Origin: Streptomyces sp. NBC_00236
GTDB lineage: Bacteria; Actinomycetota; Actinomycetes; Streptomycetales; Streptomycetaceae
Assembly: GCF_036195045.1 (NCBI RefSeq)
Contig: NZ_CP108100.1
Coordinates: 7,626,001 to 7,690,000, forward strand
Length of the DNA: 64,000 bases
Reading direction: 5' to 3'
In this document: positions 44,589 to 53,668 of the stretch, one piece after another
How positions within the stretch are numbered: position 1 is the stretch's first letter
How the letters are laid out: each line of letters starts with the position of its first letter
Program-made: the position numbers and the translations under genes
The notes under the pieces: generated by a model
Seen by the model: the letters and a program-made list of their open reading frames with translations, nothing else
Told to the model about the DNA's origin: nothing
The model's database searches: none

Positions 44589-44632
44589 CCGGGCCGATCC
44601 GCACGGTGGCACGGTAGGCGTCTGCGTGCGTC
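44541..44632 (+). repeat. 46-bp tandem duplication at a gene end
   Basis: Copy 1 44541-44586 (last codons of the oxidoreductase), copy 2 44587-44632. The first 29 bases are identical, the rest nearly so. The stop codon lies at the junction. 46 is not a multiple of 3, so copy 2 is out of frame. Confidence 0.75.
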
Positions 44633-44666
44633 GGCCGACCGGCCCGGCGCGGGACCGGCCGGGTTC

Positions 44667-44999
44667 TCAGGGGATCAGCAGCCAGTCCGCACCGATCGCC
44701 GCCACCAGCCCGACCCCCAGCAGCCAGCTGCCCAGCCGGGTCCGGCCGTTCCTGCTGAGCTCGATGACGATCCCGCACAGGATCAGCGCGAGCCCGTACA
44801 CCCCGACCACCAGGACCGAGGACCGGCTCGCGATCCGCAGCCCGAGCACGACAGCCATCGCGGCCATCCCGACCGAGGAGAGGACGATCCGCAGCCGTCT
44901 CGCCTGCCGCGGCGTCAGCCGCCGGTCCTCGGCCTCCGCCGTCTCCCCGGGTACGGCTATCGGTGCGTCCACGGCCTGGTCCTGGTCAGAAGTGCTCAT
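44667..44999 (-). CDS. Small membrane protein, function unknown
   Basis: 110 residues with three hydrophobic segments (IVLSSVGMAAMAVVLGLRIA; VLVVGVYGLALILCGIVIEL; LGSWLLGVGLVAAIGADWLL) after a charged N-terminus. No recognised domain. It starts at ATG 44999, though the ribosome site is weak; an in-frame upstream ATG at 45050 gives a less likely start. It reads toward the oxidoreductase, possibly as a separate transcript. Confidence 0.65.
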   Translation of the reverse strand: MSTSDQDQAVDAPIAVPGETAEAEDRRLTPRQARRLRIVLSSVGMAAMAVVLGLRIASRSSVLVVGVYGLALILCGIVIELSRNGRTRLGSWLLGVGLVAAIGADWLLIP

Positions 45000-45108
45000 G
45001 ACGCCGGATGGTAATGGTTTCGCACGGCACTGTTCACCGCTCTCGGTCAAGGGGAGGGAAAGTAAGCCGAGTTCGCCGCCCCGGGCCGCCCGGGGCGGCG
45101 GCCCGCCG

Positions 45109-45636
45109 TCAGCTGTCCGCCCGCAGCCGCGGCGCCTCGGCTGCCGCGTCCACGACAGGGGCGCCCGCGTCCTCGACCCGTGCCGCGAGTGCCAGGGCCC
45201 AGCCGCTCAGCGGCCCGATGCCGATCCCGTACGCCGTGACCACCGGCGTCCCGGCGCTTGCCCCGGCTCCGCCGGACGCGGCGAACTCCGTCAGCGCCGC
45301 CGCCCCGCGCCGCAGCAGCCGCGCCCCGCCCGTCGCGTTCCCCCGGGCCGCGTGCGTCAGCCCGACGGCCAGCTGGGCCAGCCCCCGCCACAACTCCCGC
45401 TCCGCGTCGGGGCCCGATTTCCACGCGTCCTCGAAGACCTCGTGCGCATGGAACGGCATGCCCGCGTCCAGCAGCCGCTGCGCCTCCCGTACGGTCTCCT
45501 CCGGGGTGCGGACCACCCCCTCGGGCTGCCGCTCGACCCCCACCGTGCCGTACGGCAGGGGGCGCCCCAGCCCGTCCCGGGGGCGCGCATTGTGCGCCCG
45601 GCCCTCGATGTCACGGTCCCTGCGAGTCTCGTCCAC
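45109..45636 (-). CDS. DUF309-domain protein
   Basis: 175 residues. The DUF309 signature is clear: EAQRLLDAGMPFHAHEVFEDAWKSGPDAERELWRGLAQLAVGLTHAARGNATGGARLLRRG, with conserved His and Glu that may bind metal or a small ligand. Function unknown, cytoplasmic. Gene is divergent from the large ATPase gene. Confidence 0.82.
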   Translation of the reverse strand: MDETRRDRDIEGRAHNARPRDGLGRPLPYGTVGVERQPEGVVRTPEETVREAQRLLDAGMPFHAHEVFEDAWKSGPDAERELWRGLAQLAVGLTHAARGNATGGARLLRRGAAALTEFAASGGAGASAGTPVVTAYGIGIGPLSGWALALAARVEDAGAPVVDAAAEAPRLRADS

Positions 45637-45745
45637 TCCTCGATTGTGCCTCGCACCTGCGACGAACTGCCCGAACCACTGTCGGTGGGCCCCCGCGCAC
45701 GACTAGTCTCGACTGTCATCCAATCGACTTTGGGGGAGGGTAGGC

Positions 45746-48379
45746 ATGAAGCCGTCCCGGCCGCTGTACGAGCGCGAACCGGAACTCGCCGCTGCCGCAG
45801 ACGCCGTTGACGCGCTGTGCGGCGCGCAGGCGACCGGCGGGCTGCTGGTCTTCAGTGGCGAAGCAGGCATCGGCAAGACCGCGCTACTGGGCGAGATCCG
45901 GGCCATGGCGGAGGACCGTTGCACGGTCTGGTCCGCACGCGGTGGCGAGACGGTCACCTCGGTGCCGTTCCACGTCGTACGCCAACTGCTCCAGCCCGCA
46001 CTGGACCAGTTCCCCGCCGACGACGTGAAGGCGCTGTTCGGGTCCTGGTACGAGATCGCCGCACCCGCCCTCGGCCTCTCCGAGCCGACCGGACCGCAGC
46101 CCGACCCGCAGGGTGTGCGCGACGGCCTCGACTGGGTCGTCTCCCGGCTCGCGTCCCGGCTGAGCCACCGCCCGCTGCTGCTCATCATCGACGACGCGCA
46201 CTGGGCGGACGGCGAATCCCTCGCCTGGCTCGCCTCGTTCACCGCCCGGCTCGGCGAAGTGAAGGTCCTCGTCGTCCAGGCACACCGCCCCGAGGAGCTC
46301 GCGGCCCGCGAGGCCGAGCGCACGCCCGCCGGCAGTCACCCGGCGCAGGTCCGGGTCGCCCTGCGCGCGCTCACCCCCGACGCCACCGCCGAACTGGTCC
46401 GGGCCACCCTCGGGGACCACGCGGACGACCCGTTCTGCCGCGAGGTGTGGGCCGTCACGGGTGGCAACCCCTACGAGGCGGTCGAACTCGTCGCCAAGGT
46501 CCAGGACCGCGAGCTGCCCCCACTGGAGGAGTCCGCCGGACTGCTGCGCGAACTCGGCGCATCCGCCCGGGGCAGCGGCCTCGTCGCCCGGCTCGAACGG
46601 CTCGGCACCAACGCCAACCGGTTCGCCTGGGCCGCGGCCGTCCTCGGTACGGACATCTCCCAGGACCTCGCCGCCACCCTGGCAGGAATGAGCCCCGCCG
46701 AAGCGGCGGACTGCACGGCCCGGCTGCGCGAGGCCCGCATCGTCAGCGGCTTCGACCCGCTGGAGTTCGTGCACCCCCTGATCGCCACCGCCGTGTACCG
46801 CTCCATCCCGCCTGCCACCCGCACCGCCATGCACGGCAGGGCCGCCTGGGCGATCACCCGGGCCGGGCTAGGCCCGGCCGCCGCCTCCCGCCACCTGCTC
46901 GAAGTCCACCCCGACGACGACCAGGAGCTGGTCGAACAGCTGCGGGCGGCGGCCAACCAGCACCTCGCGGTCGGCGCCCCCGAGGCTGCCCGCCGCTGCC
47001 TGGAGCGGGCCCTCCAGGAACCTCCGCGCCACGACGTGCGCGCCACCCTGCTCTACGAACTGGGCTGCGCCACGCTCCTCAGCTCGCCGCCCACCACCGT
47101 GCAGCATCTGAGGGCCGCCCTCGACCTGCCGGGCCTGGCCGACGAACTGCGGGTCGACGCCACCTTCCGGCTCGCGGCCGCGCTGTCGCACAACAACCAG
47201 CTGAAGGAAGCGGCGCTCGCCCTGGCCGCCGAGGCCGAACGCACGGCGCCCGGCCCGGGCCTGATGCGTCTGCAGGCCGCCCACTTCCTCTGGGAGGGCA
47301 TGCAGGCCACCGAGCAGGACGGCCACGGCCGCTCCCGCCGGCTCGCCGCCAACGCCGACCACCTCACCGGCCGGGACAACGCCGAACGGGCGCTGCTCAC
47401 GCTGCGCGCCTTCGACGCGATGCTGCGCGGCGAGAACGCCCAGCTGATCGTCGACCTGTGCGAACGCGCCCTGGTCAACGGCCACCCCGCCCGCGGCCTC
47501 GGCTGGACCGACACCGAATGGGGCTTCGAACTCCCGACCCTGCTCGGCATCACCTACGCCTTCACCGACCAACTCGACCGGGCCGAGGAACTCTTCGGCG
47601 AGGCCGTGCGTGCCTTCGAGATCTCCGGCTGGAGCGGTGCACACCTGGCCTTCGCCCACACCCTGCTGGGCCTGGTCCACCGCCGTCGCGGCCGTCTGGC
47701 CGAGGCGGAGGGCTTCCTGCGCGAGGGGCTCCGGCTCGCCGACCGGGTGGGCAGCGGTCTGCCCGTCCACTGGGACGCCGCCTGTCTGCTCATCGACACG
47801 CTGCTGGCCCGTGGCCGGGTCACCGAGGCCCGCAAGATCGCCGACCAGTACGACTTCGGGCTGCCCTACCCCAGCGCCATGGTGCTGCCCGACGCCCCGT
47901 GCGTCCGTGGCCGCCTGCTGCTCGCCGAAGGCCGTACGAAGGAAGCCGTCACGGAGCTGGAGGCCGCCGGCCACGCCCTCGAACCCCGTGGCAGGTTCAA
48001 CGGCATCTGGGGCCCGTGGGCCGGCGACCTGGCCCGGGCCCTGATCGACGACGACCCGGGCCGCGCCGCCCAGCTCGCCAACTCCGCCCGGGTGCATGCC
48101 GAGCGATTCGGTACGGAAACGGCGATCGGTGAGGCGCTGCGCTGTGTCGCCCTCTTCGCCCGCCCGGACGAGGCCGCTCATCTCCTGGGCGAGGCGGTCC
48201 GCCACCTGGAGGCTTCGCCGTCCGGCTACGAACGCGCGCTCGCCCTGTTCGACCACGGCGTCGCCACCCGCTCACCGCGCGAGCTCGCCCGGGCGCACAA
48301 GCTGGCCACGGCCTGCGGCGCCGAGGGACTGGCAGCCCGCGCCCAGCAGGCACGGGCGTCGATGCGGTCCACGGAGTGA
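45746..48379 (+). CDS. Large STAND/LAL-like AAA ATPase without LuxR domain
   Basis: 877 residues. N-terminal ATPase domain with Walker A SGEAGIGKTAL (about 37-47) and Walker B LLLIIDDAHWAD (about 145-156), then HTGGNPYEAVEL-like sensor stretch (VTGGNPYEAVEL) and a long C-terminal TPR-like half. This is the architecture of LAL (large ATP-binding LuxR) regulators such as MalT-type proteins, but the usual C-terminal LuxR helix-turn-helix is absent; the protein ends in TPR-like helices (RASMRSTE). It may regulate through protein contacts only. ATG 45746 follows GGGGGAGGG. The tRNA follows 50 bases later. Confidence 0.88.
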   Translation: MKPSRPLYEREPELAAAADAVDALCGAQATGGLLVFSGEAGIGKTALLGEIRAMAEDRCTVWSARGGETVTSVPFHVVRQLLQPALDQFPADDVKALFGSWYEIAAPALGLSEPTGPQPDPQGVRDGLDWVVSRLASRLSHRPLLLIIDDAHWADGESLAWLASFTARLGEVKVLVVQAHRPEELAAREAERTPAGSHPAQVRVALRALTPDATAELVRATLGDHADDPFCREVWAVTGGNPYEAVELVAKVQDRELPPLEESAGLLRELGASARGSGLVARLERLGTNANRFAWAAAVLGTDISQDLAATLAGMSPAEAADCTARLREARIVSGFDPLEFVHPLIATAVYRSIPPATRTAMHGRAAWAITRAGLGPAAASRHLLEVHPDDDQELVEQLRAAANQHLAVGAPEAARRCLERALQEPPRHDVRATLLYELGCATLLSSPPTTVQHLRAALDLPGLADELRVDATFRLAAALSHNNQLKEAALALAAEAERTAPGPGLMRLQAAHFLWEGMQATEQDGHGRSRRLAANADHLTGRDNAERALLTLRAFDAMLRGENAQLIVDLCERALVNGHPARGLGWTDTEWGFELPTLLGITYAFTDQLDRAEELFGEAVRAFEISGWSGAHLAFAHTLLGLVHRRRGRLAEAEGFLREGLRLADRVGSGLPVHWDAACLLIDTLLARGRVTEARKIADQYDFGLPYPSAMVLPDAPCVRGRLLLAEGRTKEAVTELEAAGHALEPRGRFNGIWGPWAGDLARALIDDDPGRAAQLANSARVHAERFGTETAIGEALRCVALFARPDEAAHLLGEAVRHLEASPSGYERALALFDHGVATRSPRELARAHKLATACGAEGLAARAQQARASMRSTE

Positions 48380-48428
48380 GGTAATGTTTGTCCTGCGCAG
48401 CCGCCCGGCAGGACCGGGGGACTGGCAG

Positions 48429-48502
<74 letters not shown>

Positions 48503-48520
48503 CTCGAGGGAGTCGTAGAT

Positions 48521-48558
48521 CGAGGGCCGGTACCGGAGAAATCCGGTACCGGCCCTCG
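48521..48558. terminator. Terminator hairpin downstream of tRNA-Pro
   Basis: Perfect 16-bp inverted repeat (48521-48536 with 48543-48558) with a 6-base loop AGAAAT, 18 bases past the tRNA and 40 bases before the end of the convergent giant gene. Serves both directions. Confidence 0.9.
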
Positions 48559-48598
48559 ACCGTTGGGGCGTGAGCCACCTCTGACGCCGGGCTGTGAC

Positions 48599-51500
48599 CT
48601 ACGTCTGAGCCCGCCCGGTCCACGGCTCGATGCCGGGCGGTTCCTGGAATCCGGCGACCGAGATCCAGGCTTGTACGACGTCCTCCTTCGTCGTGACGTA
48701 GACCGGGCGAAACGTACTGGCCAGGGGCCCGCCGTCGGGGAAGGCGACACCGAACAGCTCCGCCGACATCACCGCGGCCACCGGCGAGCGGCCCCCCGCG
48801 TCGAGAGCGGCACGCAGCGCCGGGGAGTCCACCAGGCGGGCAGCTGTCGCGAGCGCCCGGCCGCGCCAGCCCTGCTCGTCGCTGCCGACCTCGGCAGCGT
48901 GCAGGGCGACACGCAGCCTCAGCCCTCCGGTCACGGCGTGTTCGTGCAGAGCGCTTTCCATGGTCCGGAGCAGATCCCGGACGAGCCCGGCGCGACGGGT
49001 CTCGTGGGGGAAGAAGAGGAGCATCTCGCCGTCCCCTGCGCGGCGGCTTTCGCAGTGCACGTCGGACACGCCGGTCAGCACGGTGACGAGGACGCCGTGC
49101 AGGGCGTGCTGGCGGTCGGCCTGGACGGCCGCCTCGGCGTCGGAGTAGCCCGCGATCTCGGCGGCGAGAACGACACAGCTCCGCACGGGGCCCGGATCGC
49201 CGGCGCGCTGACTCAGCAGCTGCTGGACACCTCCGTCCGATTCCCCACGGTCGAAACGGGCGCGGCTCCACTCCGCCGCGACCTCCACGGCCCACGGCGG
49301 CAGTTCCCGGCTCAGGTCGGTGCGTTCCAGCAGGGGGCGGAGTACATAGCGGGCGGAGCTGTCGCGGCCGTGGGCCAGCAACCAGTCGAGCGCCACCTTT
49401 CCGGCCTCTCCTGTCTCTTCCCGGGTGAGGTCCTGCCTGTACAGCAGGGCATTGAGGACGAACTGGGCGTCGCTCGTGGTGCCGTGGCGCCGCAGCCACC
49501 GCATCGTCCGCTCCACGGCCGCCCGCACCTCCTCGGGGCTGAGGTCGGGGCGTTGCAGCAAGGGGCGCAGGACGAACTTGGCCGACGCGTCCGTGCCGAC
49601 CGACCGGAGCCATGCGAGGCCCAGGGCGACGAACCGGGGCGTCAGCTCCGGCGGCAGGTCGTTCCTGCGCAGCGCGGCACTCAGCACGAACTGGTTCGCG
49701 TGGTCGCCGCCGTGCAGGTCCAGCCAGTTCAACGCGTGGTCCGCCACGCTGTGGACCTGGCCATCCGACAGTTCGGGGCGCTGGAGGAGGGGGCGAAGCA
49801 CGAACTGTGCCGACGTGTCCTCACCGTGGATGTCGAGCCACCGTACGGCGCGCTCCACGACCCGGCGCGCCTCGCGCTCGTCCAAGGCGGCAAGCGGGAG
49901 AAGGGGAGCCACGACGAACGTAGCGTCCTGGATTTCTCCATACACGGAGAGCCAGTTCAGCGCGTGGTGCACGGCCTCTGCCGTCTGCTCCCCGGACAGG
50001 CCGGTGCGCGGCAGCAGACCGTTGAGAACGTACTGGGCGCTCTCGGTACCGCTGTCGGCGCGCAGCCAGGCCAGGGCCTCGTCGGCGGCGGCCCGCGCCT
50101 CCACCGGTGACAGGTCGGTGCGCTGGAGCAGCTTGCGCAGAGCGGGAGCCGACCTCTCCTGGCCGGTGGGCCCTCCGTGGCCCGCCTGCGCGGAATCGGC
50201 GAGAGCGCGGAAGCGCTCGGCATGCTCCAAGTCGCCGCGTTCGTGCGCGGCCCGGGCGATGGCCTCCAGGTCCGGCGCGGACGCGTGGCCGGCCAGGGCG
50301 TTCCACAGGCTTTCGGGTGGGGCGAGACGGCTGCGGCGCTCACGTCCGAACCGCACGATGTCCTCCGAGAGCCGGAAGTACAGCTGGGAGCCGGACCCCG
50401 GTGACACGAGGGACAGGCCCAGGCCCGCCAGGGCGGCGACCGGGACATCCCCCGGAATGGACAGGACCGATCCGGTGCCGAGGTAGTCCCTGGCCGCCTC
50501 GGAGAGGAACGTGCCGGACATCAGCGGGCCGTGTCCGCAGCGGCCGGCATCGAGCGCGGCGTCCACGACGGCGCGAACGGCACCCGTCCCGGACAGATAC
50601 CTCTCGATCACGTCACTGGCCTGCGGCGCCTGCACTTCGAGGATCAGGTTCTCCTCGCACAGGGTGCGCGCCTGGGCGTGGGCATCGTCGGCGGCGGCCA
50701 GGGGGACGGTCGTCAGATCGGTCCATTCCTCGGTCCTCAGCGATCCCAGCACGAGGACGGGTCCGCGGTCGGCCGCGTGCAGAAGTGTTCTCAGTCCGGC
50801 CGCGACGCGCTCGCCCCGGCCGCCGTCCGACCGGTCCAGGAGGTAGCGGTCCGCATTGTCCAGCCAGACCACCGTGCGCGGGCGGATCGTGGACGGGCTG
50901 TCCAAGGCCGCTTCCAACTCGGCGACGGAGTCCGGTTCCCACAGCCACCAGTCGCCCGGCAGCAGGCGCGCGGCCTCCACGCTCGACCGGCTCTTGCCGG
51001 AGCCGGGCGGTCCCACGAGGAGCGCCATCATGCTCGCCCCGGCGGCGCAGTCCCGCACGACGTCCCGGAACCGCAGATCGGTGTCGCGGACGTGGAACGG
51101 GGCGAGGCTCAGTCGCTCGGCGCCCGCGACGAGTTCGGCGACCGGGCGGCCGAGCCGTGAGCGTCCGCCCGACGCCCCGCTGCCTCGCCGCTTCTCCGCC
51201 GCGGCGGCGTGATGCCGCAGCGCGGCGAGCCGGAACAGTGAGCGGCCGGCGTCGACCTCCGGATCCGCCCGTCCGACGAGATGGCGAGTCAGCCAGTCGA
51301 ACGCCTCTGTGTCCTTCGGAACGCTCTGCCCGGTGAACCACTCGTACAGGGTGGTGGACCGAAGGATCACGGGAGGCGATTCCCGGGCGGCCTGCCCGAT
51401 CAGCTCCGAGTGTGTCGGACTGCCGGCCCGCCTGTGCAGTGCCCGCAGGGCGTCGGCGAGCTCGGCCGGGCTGTCGGGCGGAGCGGCTCCGTACAGGGTC

Positions 51501-53668
51501 TGGAGACGGATCACGATGACCACACCCGGCTGAGGACCCTCCCGCTCGACCACCGTGACGCACCTGTCCAGAGGCGCGAGACCGTCGGGCTTGTCCGACT
51601 CGTCGAGCACCACCACGAACTCGACGGCAGAGGGGACCGCGGGCCTGTCCGCCAGCGCCACTTCCACGGCGCGCGCATCCGACGGCGCCGCGGCCAGGGC
51701 GGCCGTGACGTACAGAGGCCCGCCGGGGGAGTGCCACCGCATGTCCCTCCCGGTCACGTCGTCCGCCGGGAGGATTTCCATGTTGATGCGCCCGGTGGGG
51801 TTGTACTCCAGGGCGAGGGTTCCGAATACATCGGCGGGCGTGAGAGGGCCGCCGTGCAGCTCACGGAGGTGGTCAAAGACCGTTTCCTGTCGCGGCCGGA
51901 GTCCCAGGGGAACCGGCAGATACGCGCGCGCGTGGTCGAGAAGCTCCCGCAGCACGGTTTCGGCGTCCTGGAGCGTGCCGTCGGCCGCAGGGCCCAGCAC
52001 AGCCCGTACGTTCTCCCGGACGTTCTGCACGACGGCCGACCAGTCGTCCGCCGGACCTGCCGGAACAGTCGCACGGTCCTCGTCGGTGACCGGGCGCGCT
52101 GCCGCCCTCCCGCCCCCGGCCGGGCGTGCGGGAACCGCGACGGAGTCCGCCAACGGCGATTCCTCCACCGGGAGTTCGGTCGTCGACCACACGTCGTGCA
52201 GGACGGCCGCGATGCCCTGCGGGGCATACGGCTGCGCTGCGGCATGCCGGCCGAAGGCGGCCCGGGCCTGCCATGCGTCGTGGGTCGTCAGATGCGTCCG
52301 CAGATACGTCCGGGCGGGCGTGTGCAGGGCCAGCACCGGATCACCGTCCGGGACGCGTCGTACCGCGAACAGGCCGCTGGTCAGGACCTCGGCGAGATCG
52401 GCGTACGCGGCCTCGGGCACCGCCTGGTCGCGCAGTACGTGCAACAGGGGAAGGGGCAGTTGCCGCACCACGGAGCAGAGGACGACCAGGCGTACGGCGG
52501 GCGCCGGTGCCGTACGGACGAACGCCTCCGCCAGCAGGGCGGGATCGGACGGCCGGGCCGGAGCCGGGCCGGTCCGCCCCCGGGGGAGGCGGCCGGTGGC
52601 GGGGACGAGGACGGCGCCGCAGCCGGCGGGGTCGGCGCGCATGAGCGTGTTCGCCCAGGCGCCCAAGGAGTGCGGGGTGCACGACACGACGGGCAGAGCG
52701 GACCAGGGCCCGGACGACTGCTCCTCGTCCTCGCGGGGTCTCAGCCGGGGCGGCACCGTGAAGCGGAGGGAGCCGTTGTGACCGCCGGCCCGGCCACCGG
52801 CCACGCGTACAGCGGGAAGGTTCAGGGCGGAGCGGCGCCACAGACGCGGGGGCAGCGGGTCGAGCAGGGCCACCGGGACCTGCCGGCCCCACTCGCGCAG
52901 GAGCAGCCACGGCGCCGGGGTGTGCCAGCCGCGGGCCGCGCAGTCGGAGAGCACCAGGACGAGTCTCCTGCCCTGGGTGCCGCTGCCGTGGTGGGGGACG
53001 CGCGTACCCAGGACCTCGCGGCCGTGGTGGTCGAGCACGCGAGGCTCGGTGCCCTGCCACTCCAGACGCCAGGTGTGGACGGCGCGGAAGCCTCCCAGAG
53101 TGTTCAGGAGCCGGATCACCGCGTGTGAGGTCTCCTCCCACACGCTCATGCTCAGGGAGGAGTCCACGACGACGACTGCCTCGAACCAGGGCTCCGGAGC
53201 AGGGCGGAACAGCGGCACCAGGGGACCGCCGCGCGCGTAATGCTCCACGGTGGCCTCGATATCCAGCCTGTTCCGCCCGCCACGCCGCCATGGCCGGCGG
53301 AACGGCTGGATCGCACGACCGACAGCGAGGGCGTCCGGCAGCGGATCGGCACGTGCCAGGGACAGCGGCACACCCCGCACCGTGGTGTCCGACCCGGACC
53401 GGCGCAGGGACAACTCCGTCCTCCCCGTGCTCGGTGCACCGGCCGTCCGCACGTCCTGCGGAGTGTCCCCGTCAGCAGCCACCGCCTCTCCGGGTGCCGG
53501 GTCCGGTGCTGTCTCGTCGGCCACCGAGGCGGTCGACGGTTCGGTGTTTTCTCCGACGACACCGGAGGCCGCCAGCCACACCGCGTCGGCGAGCGTGCTC
53601 GCGTCGGCCCCGTCCGGCAGCGGCACCCGGCTCAGCGCCCGGAGAAGGCGGGCCAGGGAGTCAGACAC
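48599..53668 (-). CDS. Giant SAV_2336/vWA - HTH - P-loop NTPase - 38-aa repeat - cyclase-like protein of a vWA-MoxR conflict system
   Basis: 1689 residues, by far the longest gene here. In order: SAV_2336-like N-terminus (SLARLLRALSRVPLPDGADASTLADAVWLAASG). vWA-like domain with the MIDAS-type DSSLSMS (169-175) and VLVLSDCAARGW. Middle region with an HTH-like segment (735-780, ALRALHRRAGSPTHSEL...LYEWFTG). P-loop NTPase with Walker A GPPGSGKS (886-893) and Walker B VVWLDNAD (933-940). Eight helical units with an exact 38-residue pitch (about 1173-1475). C-terminal nucleotidyl-cyclase-like domain (about 1496-1640; AEIAGYSD, RAGDGEM, GRALATAARLVD) that looks degenerate. GTG at 53668 overlaps the MoxR stop by 8 bases. 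Role proposed: sensor/scaffold of the conflict system; each domain call is by motif only. Confidence 0.85.
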   Translation of the reverse strand: MSDSLARLLRALSRVPLPDGADASTLADAVWLAASGVVGENTEPSTASVADETAPDPAPGEAVAADGDTPQDVRTAGAPSTGRTELSLRRSGSDTTVRGVPLSLARADPLPDALAVGRAIQPFRRPWRRGGRNRLDIEATVEHYARGGPLVPLFRPAPEPWFEAVVVVDSSLSMSVWEETSHAVIRLLNTLGGFRAVHTWRLEWQGTEPRVLDHHGREVLGTRVPHHGSGTQGRRLVLVLSDCAARGWHTPAPWLLLREWGRQVPVALLDPLPPRLWRRSALNLPAVRVAGGRAGGHNGSLRFTVPPRLRPREDEEQSSGPWSALPVVSCTPHSLGAWANTLMRADPAGCGAVLVPATGRLPRGRTGPAPARPSDPALLAEAFVRTAPAPAVRLVVLCSVVRQLPLPLLHVLRDQAVPEAAYADLAEVLTSGLFAVRRVPDGDPVLALHTPARTYLRTHLTTHDAWQARAAFGRHAAAQPYAPQGIAAVLHDVWSTTELPVEESPLADSVAVPARPAGGGRAAARPVTDEDRATVPAGPADDWSAVVQNVRENVRAVLGPAADGTLQDAETVLRELLDHARAYLPVPLGLRPRQETVFDHLRELHGGPLTPADVFGTLALEYNPTGRINMEILPADDVTGRDMRWHSPGGPLYVTAALAAAPSDARAVEVALADRPAVPSAVEFVVVLDESDKPDGLAPLDRCVTVVEREGPQPGVVIVIRLQTLYGAAPPDSPAELADALRALHRRAGSPTHSELIGQAARESPPVILRSTTLYEWFTGQSVPKDTEAFDWLTRHLVGRADPEVDAGRSLFRLAALRHHAAAAEKRRGSGASGGRSRLGRPVAELVAGAERLSLAPFHVRDTDLRFRDVVRDCAAGASMMALLVGPPGSGKSRSSVEAARLLPGDWWLWEPDSVAELEAALDSPSTIRPRTVVWLDNADRYLLDRSDGGRGERVAAGLRTLLHAADRGPVLVLGSLRTEEWTDLTTVPLAAADDAHAQARTLCEENLILEVQAPQASDVIERYLSGTGAVRAVVDAALDAGRCGHGPLMSGTFLSEAARDYLGTGSVLSIPGDVPVAALAGLGLSLVSPGSGSQLYFRLSEDIVRFGRERRSRLAPPESLWNALAGHASAPDLEAIARAAHERGDLEHAERFRALADSAQAGHGGPTGQERSAPALRKLLQRTDLSPVEARAAADEALAWLRADSGTESAQYVLNGLLPRTGLSGEQTAEAVHHALNWLSVYGEIQDATFVVAPLLPLAALDEREARRVVERAVRWLDIHGEDTSAQFVLRPLLQRPELSDGQVHSVADHALNWLDLHGGDHANQFVLSAALRRNDLPPELTPRFVALGLAWLRSVGTDASAKFVLRPLLQRPDLSPEEVRAAVERTMRWLRRHGTTSDAQFVLNALLYRQDLTREETGEAGKVALDWLLAHGRDSSARYVLRPLLERTDLSRELPPWAVEVAAEWSRARFDRGESDGGVQQLLSQRAGDPGPVRSCVVLAAEIAGYSDAEAAVQADRQHALHGVLVTVLTGVSDVHCESRRAGDGEMLLFFPHETRRAGLVRDLLRTMESALHEHAVTGGLRLRVALHAAEVGSDEQGWRGRALATAARLVDSPALRAALDAGGRSPVAAVMSAELFGVAFPDGGPLASTFRPVYVTTKEDVVQAWISVAGFQEPPGIEPWTGRAQT
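49279..50152 (-). repeat. 38-residue (114-bp) helical repeat array inside the giant gene
   Basis: The signature A-Q-F-V-L-x-P-L-L-x-R-x-x-L-S recurs at residues 1211, 1249, 1287, 1325, 1363, 1401 and 1439, exactly 38 apart, with one further unit before. Each also has A-L-x-W-L..HG. A solenoid, probably for ligand or partner sensing. Confidence 0.85.

Noticed and set aside
49279..50152. CRISPR-like array because of the regular 114-bp spacing
   Set aside because: The repeats are in a long reading frame and are diverged at the DNA level; the periodicity is a protein solenoid.
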